In this document: one piece after another, positions 43,018 to 51,805 of the stretch
Numbering within the stretch: the first letter of the stretch is position 1
Layout of the letters: the number at the start of each line of letters is the position of its first letter
Origin: Haloferax marinisediminis
GTDB lineage: Archaea; Halobacteriota; Halobacteria; Halobacteriales; Haloferacaceae
Direction: 5' to 3'
DNA: 64,000 nucleotides
Assembly: GCF_009674585.1 (NCBI RefSeq)
Contig: NZ_WKJP01000001.1
Span: 930,001 to 994,000, forward strand
The notes under the pieces: model-generated
What the model saw: only the letters and a program-made list of their open reading frames with translations
Databases searched by the model: none
Told to the model about the DNA's origin: nothing
Program-made: the position numbers and the translations under genes

Positions 43018-44579
43018 GCACGCTCCGTGACAACTGGCGAGTTATCCTGCTCGTCATCGCCATCCTCGTCTCGACGTTCGCCCTGTTCTCACCGACTGTG
43101 GGGTCCCAACCCGCCATCGGTGAAGACGACAGTATGACCAACCTCAAGTTCGGCCTCCAACTCGACGGCGGGACGCGCATCCGCGCACCACTCGTCGGTG
43201 TCACGGCCGAAGACGTCGAGTTCAACGGTGACTCCGAGCGCGTGGTCGAACAACAGGTCGCCGCGCAGTTGCCCACCGCAGACGCCGCGGACATCATTGC
43301 CCGGCAGGGTGCCGAGGGCAACACGGTCGAAGCGACCATCGAAAACGTCACGACCGACGACTTGAGCACCGCGCTCGACGCCGCTGGGTACGCCCACGGA
43401 GAGGTGAGAGACGGCGTCACCGAGACGACCCGGACCGAGACGGTTCGCGTCCTCGAGTCGAAGATTAACGAGGCCGGTCTCTCCGGCGGGACGGTCCAGC
43501 AAGTGACGACGGCGACGGGTGAACACTTCATCCTCGTCGAGGTGCCGAACCGCGACCGACAGGACGTCATCGACCTCGTCGGGGAACGCGGAACCGTCCA
43601 AATCGACATCTACTACCCGACGACGCAGAACGGAACGCGAGTGTACGAGACGCAGGAAGCAGTCCTCTCGCAGGCCGACTTCACGTCTATCGGGACGGCA
43701 CAGGAACCACAGACGGGCGGCGGTGCGTTCGTCCCCGTCTCGGTTCGTGACCAGCCCGCACAAGACTTCCAGGAAGCGGTCGTCGACACCGGCCTCGCCC
43801 AGCAGGGTGGGACGCGGTGTACCTACATGGACGACCCCAACACGACCGATGGCTGTCTACTCCTCGTCGTCAACGGTGAAGTCGTCAACTCCTTCGGAAT
43901 GAGCCCTGGCCTCGCCGACGGCATGCGCTCCGGTGAGTGGGCCAACGCACCGAGCTTCCAACTGCAGACGCGCAACACGTCCGAAGCACAGGAGATTGCC
44001 ATCAACCTCCGTGCCGGTGCGCTCCCTGCGAAACTCGACCTCTCGGGACAGGACGGCGGCACCTCGTCGTACATCTCCCCAAGTCAGGGTGAGAGCTTCA
44101 AGACGGACTCCCTCTTTACGGGTATCATCGCCGTCCTCGCCGTCGCTGGCGTCGTCTTCCTCCGCTACGGCAAACCGGAAGTCGCGCTGCCGATGATCGT
44201 GACGGGGCTCTCCGAGGTGTACGTCCTCCTCGGCTTCGCCGCGGCAATCGGCTACCCGCTCGACCTCTCGGTCATCGCCGGGTTCATCGCCGTCATCGGG
44301 ACCGGTGTGGACGACCTCATCATCATCGCCGACGAGGTGATGGCCGAAGGCTCGGTCAAGTCGCGAAAGGTCTTCCAGTCGCGCTTCCGCCGTGCCTTCT
44401 GGATTATCGGCGCTGCCGCCGCGACGACCATCATCGCGATGAGCCCGCTCGCCATCCTCTCGCTCGGCGACCTGCAGGGCTTCGCCATCTTCACCATCCT
44501 CGGTGTCATCGTCGGTGTCCTCGTCACCCGCCCGGCCTACGGTGACATCCTCCGACTCCTCCTGACTGAGGACCGCTGA
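43014..44579 (+). CDS. secD: Protein-export membrane protein SecD
   Basis: A 521-residue SecD. An N-terminal helix (about 10-27), the large external P1 domain with GLQLDGGTRIRAPL, and five C-terminal helices with LRYGKPEVALPMIVTGLSEV, GFIAVIGTGVDDLIIIADEV. The start overlaps the secF stop, so SecF and SecD are translationally coupled in the archaeal order F-D. The frame opens slightly upstream (42990) but within secF. Confidence 0.95.
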   Translation: MSTLRDNWRVILLVIAILVSTFALFSPTVGSQPAIGEDDSMTNLKFGLQLDGGTRIRAPLVGVTAEDVEFNGDSERVVEQQVAAQLPTADAADIIARQGAEGNTVEATIENVTTDDLSTALDAAGYAHGEVRDGVTETTRTETVRVLESKINEAGLSGGTVQQVTTATGEHFILVEVPNRDRQDVIDLVGERGTVQIDIYYPTTQNGTRVYETQEAVLSQADFTSIGTAQEPQTGGGAFVPVSVRDQPAQDFQEAVVDTGLAQQGGTRCTYMDDPNTTDGCLLLVVNGEVVNSFGMSPGLADGMRSGEWANAPSFQLQTRNTSEAQEIAINLRAGALPAKLDLSGQDGGTSSYISPSQGESFKTDSLFTGIIAVLAVAGVVFLRYGKPEVALPMIVTGLSEVYVLLGFAAAIGYPLDLSVIAGFIAVIGTGVDDLIIIADEVMAEGSVKSRKVFQSRFRRAFWIIGAAAATTIIAMSPLAILSLGDLQGFAIFTILGVIVGVLVTRPAYGDILRLLLTEDR

Positions 44580-44738
44580 CGCCGCGGTCACACCACCTAC
44601 GTTTCGACTCGTTTCCACCGTCGTTCGCCCAGCGAGCGACGCACGCGGTCCCGTTCGAATCGGTTTGTCCCGGTTCTGGATGGGTAGCTGCTTCCGGTTA
44701 TTTCCAACTCAGTATAACTTCCAGTAGAATAATATAGT

Positions 44739-44752
44739 TAGTTTCTAAACTA
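44739..44752. promoter_or_regulatory. 14-nt palindrome in an AT-rich spot
   Basis: TAGTTT-CT-AAACTA forms a perfect 6-nt inverted repeat within an AT-rich island (44715-44760) between secD and the small gene at 44817. It could be a terminator hairpin for secFD or part of the next promoter. Confidence 0.4.
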
Positions 44753-44816
44753 TTGATTGAAGCGTTTTCTGAGAAGCCGTCGCCCGTCGGCAATTACGGT
44801 GCAACACACTCCACTC

Positions 44817-45056
44817 ATGGAAGATACTCCACTTCGACACGACGACACGGACGCTGTACCGACGACGACGACGGAGGTCGAGGGACGACGGACATCCCAG
44901 ACGACCGACCTGGAGTATATGGCAATCGTCGCGCCGTACGACGACGCACCGGACGAGTGCACCATCTTCCCCGCTGGCCTCTCCGAAGACGAACTGCTGA
45001 CGACGTGGATTTCCGCACAAGAAGGCTCGTACGTCTCGCTCGACGAGATGGCGTAG
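44817..45056 (+). CDS. Small acidic protein (DUF7511-like)
   Basis: A 79-residue protein from ATG 44817 (MEDTPLRHDDTDAVP). After a disordered Thr/Asp-rich start the conserved part is YMAIVAPYDDAPDECTIFPA, EDELLTTWISAQEGSYVSLD. It resembles a haloarchaeal family I recall as DUF7511 whose members often sit near regulatory genes; no function is known. It converges on rnhB, 59 nt away. Confidence 0.75.
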   Translation: MEDTPLRHDDTDAVPTTTTEVEGRRTSQTTDLEYMAIVAPYDDAPDECTIFPAGLSEDELLTTWISAQEGSYVSLDEMA

Positions 45057-45115
45057 ACGACCACAGCCGCTCACTCCCACGCGGACGACGACTCCACGAA
45101 CTGATTTTTCGCGTC

Positions 45116-45763
45116 TCAGAAGTCCCCGAGCGACGCCTGTTCGTGCGCGGCCAAGAGGTCGGCGCACGTCGACCACGACTTTCGGGCACAGTCCGGGAGA
45201 ATCCCGTGTTCGCGGACGAACTCGCGTAAGAAGTCGCGGGTCGTCTGGTCGCTCGGATAGCCACTGCCGACTTCGCCGTACTCCTCGGCAATGTCGTCGA
45301 CGCGCCGGTCACGTTCGACTTTTGCGACGATACTCGCCGCCCCGACGATTGCGTGTTCGTCGTCGGCACGGTGCTGCGCGTGAACCTCGACCGATACTCC
45401 GGCATCGGCGACTCCGTCGCGGACGCGTCGCCCGAATCGAGACTCGCTCACGTCGCCCGCGTCACAGACGAGTTCGTCGCCGTCGGTGGCGACTTCGGCG
45501 GCGGCTTCGACCTGCGCCCGGACCGTGAGCAGATTCATGTCTGTCTCGGGGTCGTCGATGGTCGAGGGTTCGATAAACGCGACGCCGACCGAGATGTCGT
45601 CTCGGTCTCGCAGTTCCGCAGCGAGTTCCTCACGGCGAGTGGGGGAGAGTCGTTTCGAGTCGGCGATTCCATCGGGCAGCGTCTCCGGGTCTGCCCGGAC
45701 CGCTGCGGCGACCATCGGACCCAAGACGGGTCCCTTTCCGGCCTCGTCGACGCCGATTCGCAT
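45116..45763 (-). CDS. rnhB: Ribonuclease HII
   Basis: A 215-residue RNase HII that removes ribonucleotides and RNA-DNA hybrids. Catalytic residues begin with Asp6-Glu7 (RIGVDEAGKGPVLGPMV), followed by DSKRLSPTRREELA, the later catalytic Asp in VCDAGD and the AIVGAASIVAKVERDR block. Length is typical of archaeal RnhB. It lies 71 nt before the hydrolase gene's stop on the same strand. Confidence 0.95.
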   Translation of the reverse strand: MRIGVDEAGKGPVLGPMVAAAVRADPETLPDGIADSKRLSPTRREELAAELRDRDDISVGVAFIEPSTIDDPETDMNLLTVRAQVEAAAEVATDGDELVCDAGDVSESRFGRRVRDGVADAGVSVEVHAQHRADDEHAIVGAASIVAKVERDRRVDDIAEEYGEVGSGYPSDQTTRDFLREFVREHGILPDCARKSWSTCADLLAAHEQASLGDF

Positions 45764-45834
45764 ACGTGGTCGGGTCTTCGAGAGACGGATTCAAGATTGC
45801 GGTCTGCGATGGCCGCACAGCGAAGACTCCCTTC

Positions 45835-46854
45835 TTAGGATGTCATCGGTTCGCCCGACGCAGTGACCAATTCGGTGAACGCCTGAACCGCCTCACGGGC
45901 CCGCTCGTGACCGGAGCCAATCCAGACGAGGTGGTCGGCATCCAGACCGACGAGTTCGACGTTTGGCAACGCATCCACGACGAACTCCGCGTGGTCGAAC
46001 GGGACAGACTCGTCGAACTTACCGTGGAGAACGAGAGTCGGGCACTCGATGGTCCCGTATGCGACGTTCGGTAACGCACGGAACAACCGTTCGTCGTTGA
46101 GTGTTCCGTCGATGCGTGCACTCACCGGGAGCATGGTCGGGACGAAGTCGAGGGACTGCTCCAGATACCGTGGGTTCGTTACGATGGATTCGACGTACGC
46201 GGCGAGTGCTGCTCCCTCCAGTGCCGAAACTTCGTCGTGGAGCATCGCGACGAGAGTATCGGGTGCAAACCGACCGAGTGCGACGAACAGACCGGAGCGA
46301 ACGTCGAGTACCGGCGTGGAGGTGAGAAGTGGGTCGACGAATGGATTGTCGATGTCGAACAGTCGCTCGTCGAGGTCGTTGGTGACGGCCGACACGAGAA
46401 CGACTCCTGACACTCGGTCGGGATAGTCGGCTGCGAGTTGGAGTGCGGTCGGCCCCCCACCCGAGAGACCCACGACGAGTGCCTGCTCTACGTCGAGTTC
46501 GTCGAGCAACGCCACGAGCAGTGCCGCCTGGTCCTCGAACGACTCATTACCGTCGAGTGGTGTCCGCAGATACCCCGGGCGCGAGGGTGCGATGAGTTCG
46601 ACGTCGCTCCCGAAGAGTTCGGACCCGAGGTGTAGGCCTTGGTCGTACCCGCCCGGGTCGCCGTGGAGGACGAGCACCGGATAGCCCGACCCCCGTCGCG
46701 CGACTTCGACGACACCTCGGTCGGTCGTGAGGAGGTCGCTGCCCGCCGCGAGGTCCGCGAGTCGCTTCCGCTTCCAGCGCGCGAGTGCGATGCCCGCTGC
46801 ACCGAGGAGGAGGCCCACACCCGCAGCGGCCATTCGCGTCACGGTTCGATTCAT
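45835..46854 (-). CDS. Membrane-anchored alpha/beta hydrolase
   Basis: A 339-residue alpha/beta-hydrolase. A hydrophobic segment at about residues 9-26 (MAAAGVGLLLGAAGIALA) precedes the fold and probably anchors it. Oxyanion region HGDPGGYDQG, nucleophile Ser in LVVGLSGGG (about residue 129), acidic residue in LHGKFDESVPF and His in LDADHLVWIG form a complete triad. The substrate could be an ester, lactone or lipid; the sequence does not decide. It follows rnhB upstream on the same strand. Confidence 0.88.
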   Translation of the reverse strand: MNRTVTRMAAAGVGLLLGAAGIALARWKRKRLADLAAGSDLLTTDRGVVEVARRGSGYPVLVLHGDPGGYDQGLHLGSELFGSDVELIAPSRPGYLRTPLDGNESFEDQAALLVALLDELDVEQALVVGLSGGGPTALQLAADYPDRVSGVVLVSAVTNDLDERLFDIDNPFVDPLLTSTPVLDVRSGLFVALGRFAPDTLVAMLHDEVSALEGAALAAYVESIVTNPRYLEQSLDFVPTMLPVSARIDGTLNDERLFRALPNVAYGTIECPTLVLHGKFDESVPFDHAEFVVDALPNVELVGLDADHLVWIGSGHERAREAVQAFTELVTASGEPMTS

Positions 46855-46958
46855 GGCAATCTAGAGAGACGTTGCGTCCCGACCTAACCCTACTTCTCGG
46901 TGACAAGATAGTCCGAGAAGTCGACTCGAAACGCCGCGGTCGGAGCCGTGGGTGGCGC

Positions 46959-48242
46959 TCAGTCTTTGAAGAATTCGTCGTCCTCGAACGGTTCGTCTTC
47001 GCCTTCGACCGCAATCACGTCGAGCGCAGTGACGACTGCGCCGGTGTCGAGGAGTCCAGCGAGACTCGGGTTCGTCCGGCCTTCGTCACCGGAGACGAGT
47101 TCTTTGATGTAGAGTCCGCCTTCGCCGTGAATCTCGACAGTCCCATGGCGGGCGTCTTCGAGTTCGCCGGTGGCGTCGTAGACGTGTCGCGTCCGCGTGA
47201 GACTCGCCCGGCGGTGGTCGACGCGGTGCGGCGTGTACTGCTCGATGGTCGCACCGGTGAGTTCTTCCAGTGCGGCCTGCAAGTCCTCGCCCGCCACGTC
47301 GTCGTCGAACTCGACGGCCGCGCGGTACTGCTTGCTCGCGTCGAGTTTCTTCACGCGCTCGACCATGTCGTAGGTAGCGAGACGAAGTCCCTCGACTTCG
47401 ATTGCGCCCTCGGCCATCGCGTTCACGTCGCCTTCGAGTTGTTCCACGTCGACGTTTCGGCGACGGGGTTCCATGATTTCGACCACGAACGGCCGGCCCG
47501 TCCCGAGCATCAGGGCGTCGACGTCTTCGCGGCCTGCACCGTGGAACTTCGCCTCGACGCCGTCCATCACGTCCATCACGATGGGTGCGACGAAGCCTTC
47601 GACGCTGTGTTCGTAGAGATAGCCAGACCCACCACAGTAGTCACAGGGCTCTTTGCCTTTGTATCCGGAGCCGTCGCAGTCGCGGCAGGGCCACTCGGTC
47701 TGCGGGATGTCGCGTTCGAGTTTGCGGTAGCGACCGTAGACGAACGCCGAGTTGAGTTGTGTCTCGACGATGTCTCGCTCGATGTCGAGGAGGAACTGCA
47801 CGTCCGGGCGCGTGAAGTCGACCTCGGTGCCGGTGAGGCGGCCGACGCGCTTGCCGACTTCGCGGTTGAACTCGGATTTGAACAGTTCGCCGGCGTCTTC
47901 GGGCAGGCCAGCGCCTTCGCGGAGCAGTATCTCGTTCTCTTCGACGAGTGGTGGCGCGCGAGTTCCGACCTGATACGTCTCGACTTCGACGTCGTCGATG
48001 GATGCGGCACAGCGCTCGGCCCACTCGTCGAAGCGTGCACACTCCCCTTCGCAAACCCAGCAGGCCTCGGTCTCGACGGGTTCGTACGGTTCGTCTTCGT
48101 CGAGTGCGGCGGCGATTCGGAGCGACTTGCCTCGTTCGGCGTTCGTCAACCCGAAACTCCGTTCGGCGAAGGCCCGGCCGAGACAGGCGTCGCAGACAGG
48201 CCCGCTCTCGGCGAGTGCGCGGGCGTCTTCGAGGATACTCAT
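46959..48242 (-). CDS. pus10: tRNA pseudouridine synthase Pus10
   Basis: A 427-residue archaeal Pus10, which makes pseudouridine at tRNA positions 54 and 55. The N-terminal part has zinc-binding cysteines (CDACLGRAF, CWVCEGEC), the THUMP-containing region follows, and an additional CxxC cluster with CRDCDGSGY and CDYCGGSGY is inserted. The catalytic half includes GAGREDVDALMLGTGRPFVV with the catalytic Asp, and TPHRVDHRRASLTR. The double CxxCxGxGY insert resembles DnaJ-type zinc modules. Confidence 0.93.
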   Translation of the reverse strand: MSILEDARALAESGPVCDACLGRAFAERSFGLTNAERGKSLRIAAALDEDEPYEPVETEACWVCEGECARFDEWAERCAASIDDVEVETYQVGTRAPPLVEENEILLREGAGLPEDAGELFKSEFNREVGKRVGRLTGTEVDFTRPDVQFLLDIERDIVETQLNSAFVYGRYRKLERDIPQTEWPCRDCDGSGYKGKEPCDYCGGSGYLYEHSVEGFVAPIVMDVMDGVEAKFHGAGREDVDALMLGTGRPFVVEIMEPRRRNVDVEQLEGDVNAMAEGAIEVEGLRLATYDMVERVKKLDASKQYRAAVEFDDDVAGEDLQAALEELTGATIEQYTPHRVDHRRASLTRTRHVYDATGELEDARHGTVEIHGEGGLYIKELVSGDEGRTNPSLAGLLDTGAVVTALDVIAVEGEDEPFEDDEFFKD

Positions 48243-48422
48243 ACTCGGGTTCTCTCGGGGCGCGCGTAACTACCTTACTTTGTTCGAACGCCCACGACGA
48301 TACATCCGCTTGTTGAGGTGTTCGTCAACACATGTCGAGGGACGTGCTACCCTGCATCCGAGAAATTTGATGTACGGGGGCGTGGTAGCCGGTTCAACAC
48401 CTGGGCCCAAGGTCGATATCAC

Positions 48423-49418
48423 GTGTCTATCGGAACGCAAACACATCGAAACCTCGCACTGTTCGCTACCCTCGCAGTTCTCTGGGGAACCTCGTTCATG
48501 GCTATCGAAGTCGGACTGGAGGTGCTTCCGCCGGCACTCTTCGCTGCACTTCGGTACGACGTGGCCGGCGCTGTCCTCTTCATCTACGGTCTGCTCGCCG
48601 CCGAAGACTGGCGTCCACGCGGCCGCGACGAATGGGTCGTCGTCGGCATCGGCGGCACGCTCCTCATCGGGGCACACTTCGCGCTGCTCTTTTCGGGCCA
48701 GCGGTACGTCACGAGCGGCGTCGCGGCCATCGTTCTCAGCACCTCTCCGATTCTCACGCCCCTGTTCGCGTGGTCGATGCTTCCCGACGAGCGACTCGAT
48801 GCCGGCGGATTCGTCGGCGTCTTCTTAGGTCTCGTCGGGACCGTCGTCATCGCCCTCTCGTCGGGGTCGGTCGGCGGTCAGCTCGCCGGTGTCGTCTTAC
48901 TCTTTCTCGCGGCCGTGAGTTGGGCCTTCGGTACCGTTCTCGTCAAACGGCTCCCCGGAAACCCACCTGTTGTCCCGATGCAGTCGTGGATGATGCTCCT
49001 CGGGGCGGGACTGCTCCACGTCGTCAGTCCCGTCCTCGGCGAACCGGGACTGACGACCGTCGCGTGGTCGCCACTCGTCGTCGCCGCGTTGCTCTTCCTC
49101 GCCGTCCTCTGCAGCGCCGCCGGGTTCATCATCTACTTCGTCCTCCTGGACCGCATCGGTGCCATCGAAATCAACCTCGTGAGCTACGCCGTGCCCATCG
49201 TCGCCGCGCTCAGTGGATGGGCGTTCCTCGGTGAGCAGATTGGGTCTGCGACGGTCGCTGGCTTCGTCTTCATCCTCTCCGGCTTCGCGCTGATGAAGCG
49301 GCGGGCGCTCGCACCGTTCGTGTACGGGCTCTGTGTCCGTACCGGCGTCGTCGCGCTCCGACTGGTCGGTGACCACGACCCCGCTTCGACTCACGACTCC
49401 GCGCCTGCGGACGACTGA
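48423..49418 (+). CDS. EamA-family (DMT) transporter
   Basis: A 331-residue transporter with ten membrane helices in two EamA repeats (LAVLWGTSFMAIEVGLEVLP; LFLAAVSWAFGTVLVKRLPG). DMT-family members move amino acids, nucleotide sugars or other metabolites; the substrate is not predictable. No ATG fits; GTG at 48423 (VSIGTQTHRN) is chosen as start. Upstream at 48311-48330 a hairpin TGTTGA/TCAACA with an 8-nt loop lies in the gap to pus10 and might be regulatory. The last 30 residues are polar and cytoplasmic. Confidence 0.88.
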   Translation: MSIGTQTHRNLALFATLAVLWGTSFMAIEVGLEVLPPALFAALRYDVAGAVLFIYGLLAAEDWRPRGRDEWVVVGIGGTLLIGAHFALLFSGQRYVTSGVAAIVLSTSPILTPLFAWSMLPDERLDAGGFVGVFLGLVGTVVIALSSGSVGGQLAGVVLLFLAAVSWAFGTVLVKRLPGNPPVVPMQSWMMLLGAGLLHVVSPVLGEPGLTTVAWSPLVVAALLFLAVLCSAAGFIIYFVLLDRIGAIEINLVSYAVPIVAALSGWAFLGEQIGSATVAGFVFILSGFALMKRRALAPFVYGLCVRTGVVALRLVGDHDPASTHDSAPADD

Positions 49419-49494
49419 ACGCTCTCTTTCGTTCGTCGCCGGCCGCGGACTGCACCGAACTGGCCGCGGCTTCGTATAAAATAGTTCGCCGACG

Positions 49495-49668
49495 ATGCTG
49501 TTCGGTTACTCGGTGGTCGTCGTAGCTGTCTCGTTAGCGGGCGTCGTCGTCGTCTCCTCCGCAGGAACCTCGTTGGTGGCGAGAACCGATTCGGTACCAG
49601 CGCGCCCGACGCAGATACGTTTGATAGCTCCTGAAAACACAGTCTCGAACGTGGTCGTTGCCCCTTAG
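49495..49668 (+). CDS. Possible 57-residue single-helix membrane or secreted protein
   Basis: An ORF too short for usual cut-offs: a hydrophobic N-terminus (MLFGYSVVVVAVSLAGVVVV) then a polar tail ending NVVVAP. A TATAAAAT lies at 49475-49482, closer to the ATG than usual, so transcription may start inside and a GTG at 49513 may be used. Its stop overlaps the stop of the convergent DUF4112 gene by 4 nt. Coding status is uncertain. Confidence 0.35.
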   Translation: MLFGYSVVVVAVSLAGVVVVSSAGTSLVARTDSVPARPTQIRLIAPENTVSNVVVAP

Positions 49669-50207
49669 AAGAGGCCAAACTGACTGAGTAGCCACAGCGC
49701 ACCGAGCGTGACGGCGATACCGAGTCCGACCAAGAGGACCGTGATGATGGCGACAGCGGCGAGGACGAGACGCCGGTCTGCCTCGACACCTTCGTTCGAC
49801 AACTCGCCGAAGCGGTCTTCGAGGAGCCGGACGTTCCGTGCGTTCGCCTTCCACGCGACGTCGAACACGTCGCCGACGACGGGGAGCGACCCGAAGACGG
49901 TGTCGACGATGACGTTGCCAAACATTCTCGCGAGTGTCGCACGGGGGGCGCCGAGCATCGCCGCTTCGACGAGGATGTACGCCGACAGTGCCGACGCAGT
50001 CGTATCTCCGACGCCCGGGATGAGACCGAGAATCGGGTCGAGGCCGATGCGGTAGTTCGTCCCCGGAATCTCGATGGCGTTGTCGAGGTAGTGACTCACG
50101 GTGCGGAGTCGCTCCAGCGTCTCTTCGGGGATACGGTCGTCGAAGTCGACCACTGCATCGGGCTCGTACGAGCGCTTCCCCGAGTACTGTAGCGTCGAAT
50201 CGTTCAC
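49665..50207 (-). CDS. DUF4112 membrane protein
   Basis: A 180-residue protein with the DUF4112 core: IPGTNYRIGLDPILGLIPGV, GDTTASALSAYILVEAAMLG, NVIVDTVFGSLPVVGDVFDV, WKANARNVRLLEDR, and a C-terminal membrane helix (about 150-175). Function unknown; found in bacteria and archaea. No ATG is available: GTG at 50207 is chosen, GTG at 50258 would add 17 residues. Two 14-nt direct repeats lie just upstream. Confidence 0.85.
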   Translation of the reverse strand: MNDSTLQYSGKRSYEPDAVVDFDDRIPEETLERLRTVSHYLDNAIEIPGTNYRIGLDPILGLIPGVGDTTASALSAYILVEAAMLGAPRATLARMFGNVIVDTVFGSLPVVGDVFDVAWKANARNVRLLEDRFGELSNEGVEADRRLVLAAVAIITVLLVGLGIAVTLGALWLLSQFGLF

Positions 50208-50266
50208 ACCCGACGTATCGCGTCGCGCAGACTTGAGCGTGGCGTCGAAGCACGCCACACGTCGGG

Positions 50267-50301
50267 AATACGGAGTATCGGGTCGACAATACGCCGTATC
50301 G
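50267..50301. repeat. Two 14-nt direct repeats 21 nt apart
   Basis: AATACGGAGTATCG (50267-50280) and AATACGCCGTATCG (50288-50301) match at 12 of 14 positions, with starts 21 nt apart (two helix turns). The second contains the perfect palindrome ATACG-C-CGTAT less its centre. They sit just upstream of either possible start of the DUF4112 gene and look like a tandem operator. Confidence 0.6.
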
Positions 50302-50316
50302 TAGTCGAAAGTACGG

Positions 50317-50322
50317 AAAAAA
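50317..50322 (-). terminator. Possible T-run terminator of the ace operon
   Basis: Six consecutive Ts on the minus strand, 120 nt past the aceB stop and before the DUF4112 gene on the same strand. Haloarchaeal transcripts often end at T-runs. Confidence 0.4.
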
Positions 50323-50441
50323 CGAACGGCACATCGCCCCCACGGTATCAGGCGAGTGTGCCGAATAGAACGACAATCAGGACTGTGCCGCCGTCAGTGA
50401 TAGTCGACCAACTGCGGCGGCCTCGGGTGCCGACCCCGTGC

Positions 50442-51743
50442 TTAGAGACCGACCTCCATCGCGCGTTCGACGACGCCTGCGCCGTAGCGTTCGTTCAGTT
50501 CGTCGTGCTGGTCCGGACGGTTCTCGTAGACGTCTTGGAACAGGCTGATGGGCGTCATCGCGGCCTGATAGGTCGCTTCGTCCCACATCCGGTCGGTGGA
50601 GATGTCGAATTCGGTTCCGCCGATGCGGAGTGTCGCAGACCGCTCCATAGCGATGGCTCCACGTCCGGCCTCCTTGGCAGCCTCGAACTCCTCCATGGAG
50701 TCGACGATGTCGTCCATGCTCGGGACGTACGAAGTCAGTTTGAGGAGTTCTTCGTGCAGTTCGTCCTCGTCGAGCGTTCGGGTGTCGTTACCGACGCGGA
50801 GTTCGTATCCACCATCGGTTTCTTCGAGCGACACACGGTCACCGTCGTACACTTCCACGCCGTCTTCGGAGTCGAGCTCGACCTGTTCACCGTCGACGTC
50901 GAGGAGCCAACTGCCGGTCTTCGGCGGGAGCGGCGACTGGTTCGCTTCGACGACCTGTCCGGGCGTCAGCGACCAGATGCCGAGCATCCCCTTCGCCTGA
51001 TTTTCCGTCATCCGCTCGTGGTAGCCTTCCACGTCGCGGATGTCGTCGTACGGACCGTCGATTGCGATACACCCGTTCGCGCTGGCACCGCGGGAGGTGT
51101 TGTGGCGCAGTTCGGGCCACGAGGGAAGCTCACCGGTCGGCGTCATCGCGCGCATGTCCTTCGTGTAGTCCACTTCTCCGTCGACGAAGAGGAACAACCG
51201 TTCGAGGTTGTTCGTGGCTTTGCCCATCTCGTCGCGGAGTTTCCCCATCGCGAGTTCGGACTCCCCGCTCTCGATGATGACGGACATGGCGAGACTCCCC
51301 TCTTCGAGACCGCACTCGTTCTCGATAATCGTGAAGAACTCGTCGGCCTTCTTCCAGTCGTCGATGTCGCCGACTTCGGGGATGACGAACCCGTCGATGT
51401 GTTCGATTGCGCCGGTGTCCGAACTCGCAATCTCTAGCATGTGCTGGAAGCCCTGATACCGCGTCGCGGGGCTGTCACGGTGCCAGACCATCCGCGGGTG
51501 AATCTCGCCGGGGAACTCCGCACCGTGTTCGGAGACGACTTCGATGATGTTCTCGACACCTTCGTCGCGCATCGAGGGGGCCGTCGCGTCTTCGTTGTCC
51601 GGGACCCACACGTCAGGGGCCTGCATCCCCCGAAGTTGGGCCGCTCGTCGAATCATCTTCGCGGAGTCTTCTTCGCCTTCGATGGCCGTCGGCGAGGTGA
51701 AGAACGTTCGGACGAACTCTCTTTCGTGTCTTCGTTCAGTCAT
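50442..51743 (-). CDS. aceB: Malate synthase, haloarchaeal type
   Basis: A 433-residue malate synthase of the short haloarchaeal isoform, which condenses glyoxylate with acetyl-CoA to malate. It resembles CitE-like lyases: FFTSPTAIEGEEDSAKMIRRA, VWVPDNEDATAPSMRDEG, GFVIPEVGDIDDWKKA, VIIESGESELAMG and FLFVDGEVDYTKDM. Length equals that recalled for the H. volcanii enzyme. It lies 62 nt downstream of aceA on the same strand. Confidence 0.96.
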   Translation of the reverse strand: MTERRHEREFVRTFFTSPTAIEGEEDSAKMIRRAAQLRGMQAPDVWVPDNEDATAPSMRDEGVENIIEVVSEHGAEFPGEIHPRMVWHRDSPATRYQGFQHMLEIASSDTGAIEHIDGFVIPEVGDIDDWKKADEFFTIIENECGLEEGSLAMSVIIESGESELAMGKLRDEMGKATNNLERLFLFVDGEVDYTKDMRAMTPTGELPSWPELRHNTSRGASANGCIAIDGPYDDIRDVEGYHERMTENQAKGMLGIWSLTPGQVVEANQSPLPPKTGSWLLDVDGEQVELDSEDGVEVYDGDRVSLEETDGGYELRVGNDTRTLDEDELHEELLKLTSYVPSMDDIVDSMEEFEAAKEAGRGAIAMERSATLRIGGTEFDISTDRMWDEATYQAAMTPISLFQDVYENRPDQHDELNERYGAGVVERAMEVGL

Positions 51744-51805
51744 ATATGGGTATTACAATGATTATGTGTTAACAATTGCTCTGGCAGAAATACTGAGGGG
51801 AACCT

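Noticed and set aside
46785-48269. 494-codon plus-strand frame opposite pus10
   Set aside because: Mirror of the Pus10 coding sequence; no family pattern.
48360-48420. tRNA-like string with GGTTCAAC near 48395
   Set aside because: No matching acceptor arm, anticodon arm or D arm can be paired around it.
50323-50441. Minus-strand fragment reading TVLIVVLFGTLA after aceB
   Set aside because: It looks like a membrane helix but no start codon with a plausible upstream sequence opens the frame.
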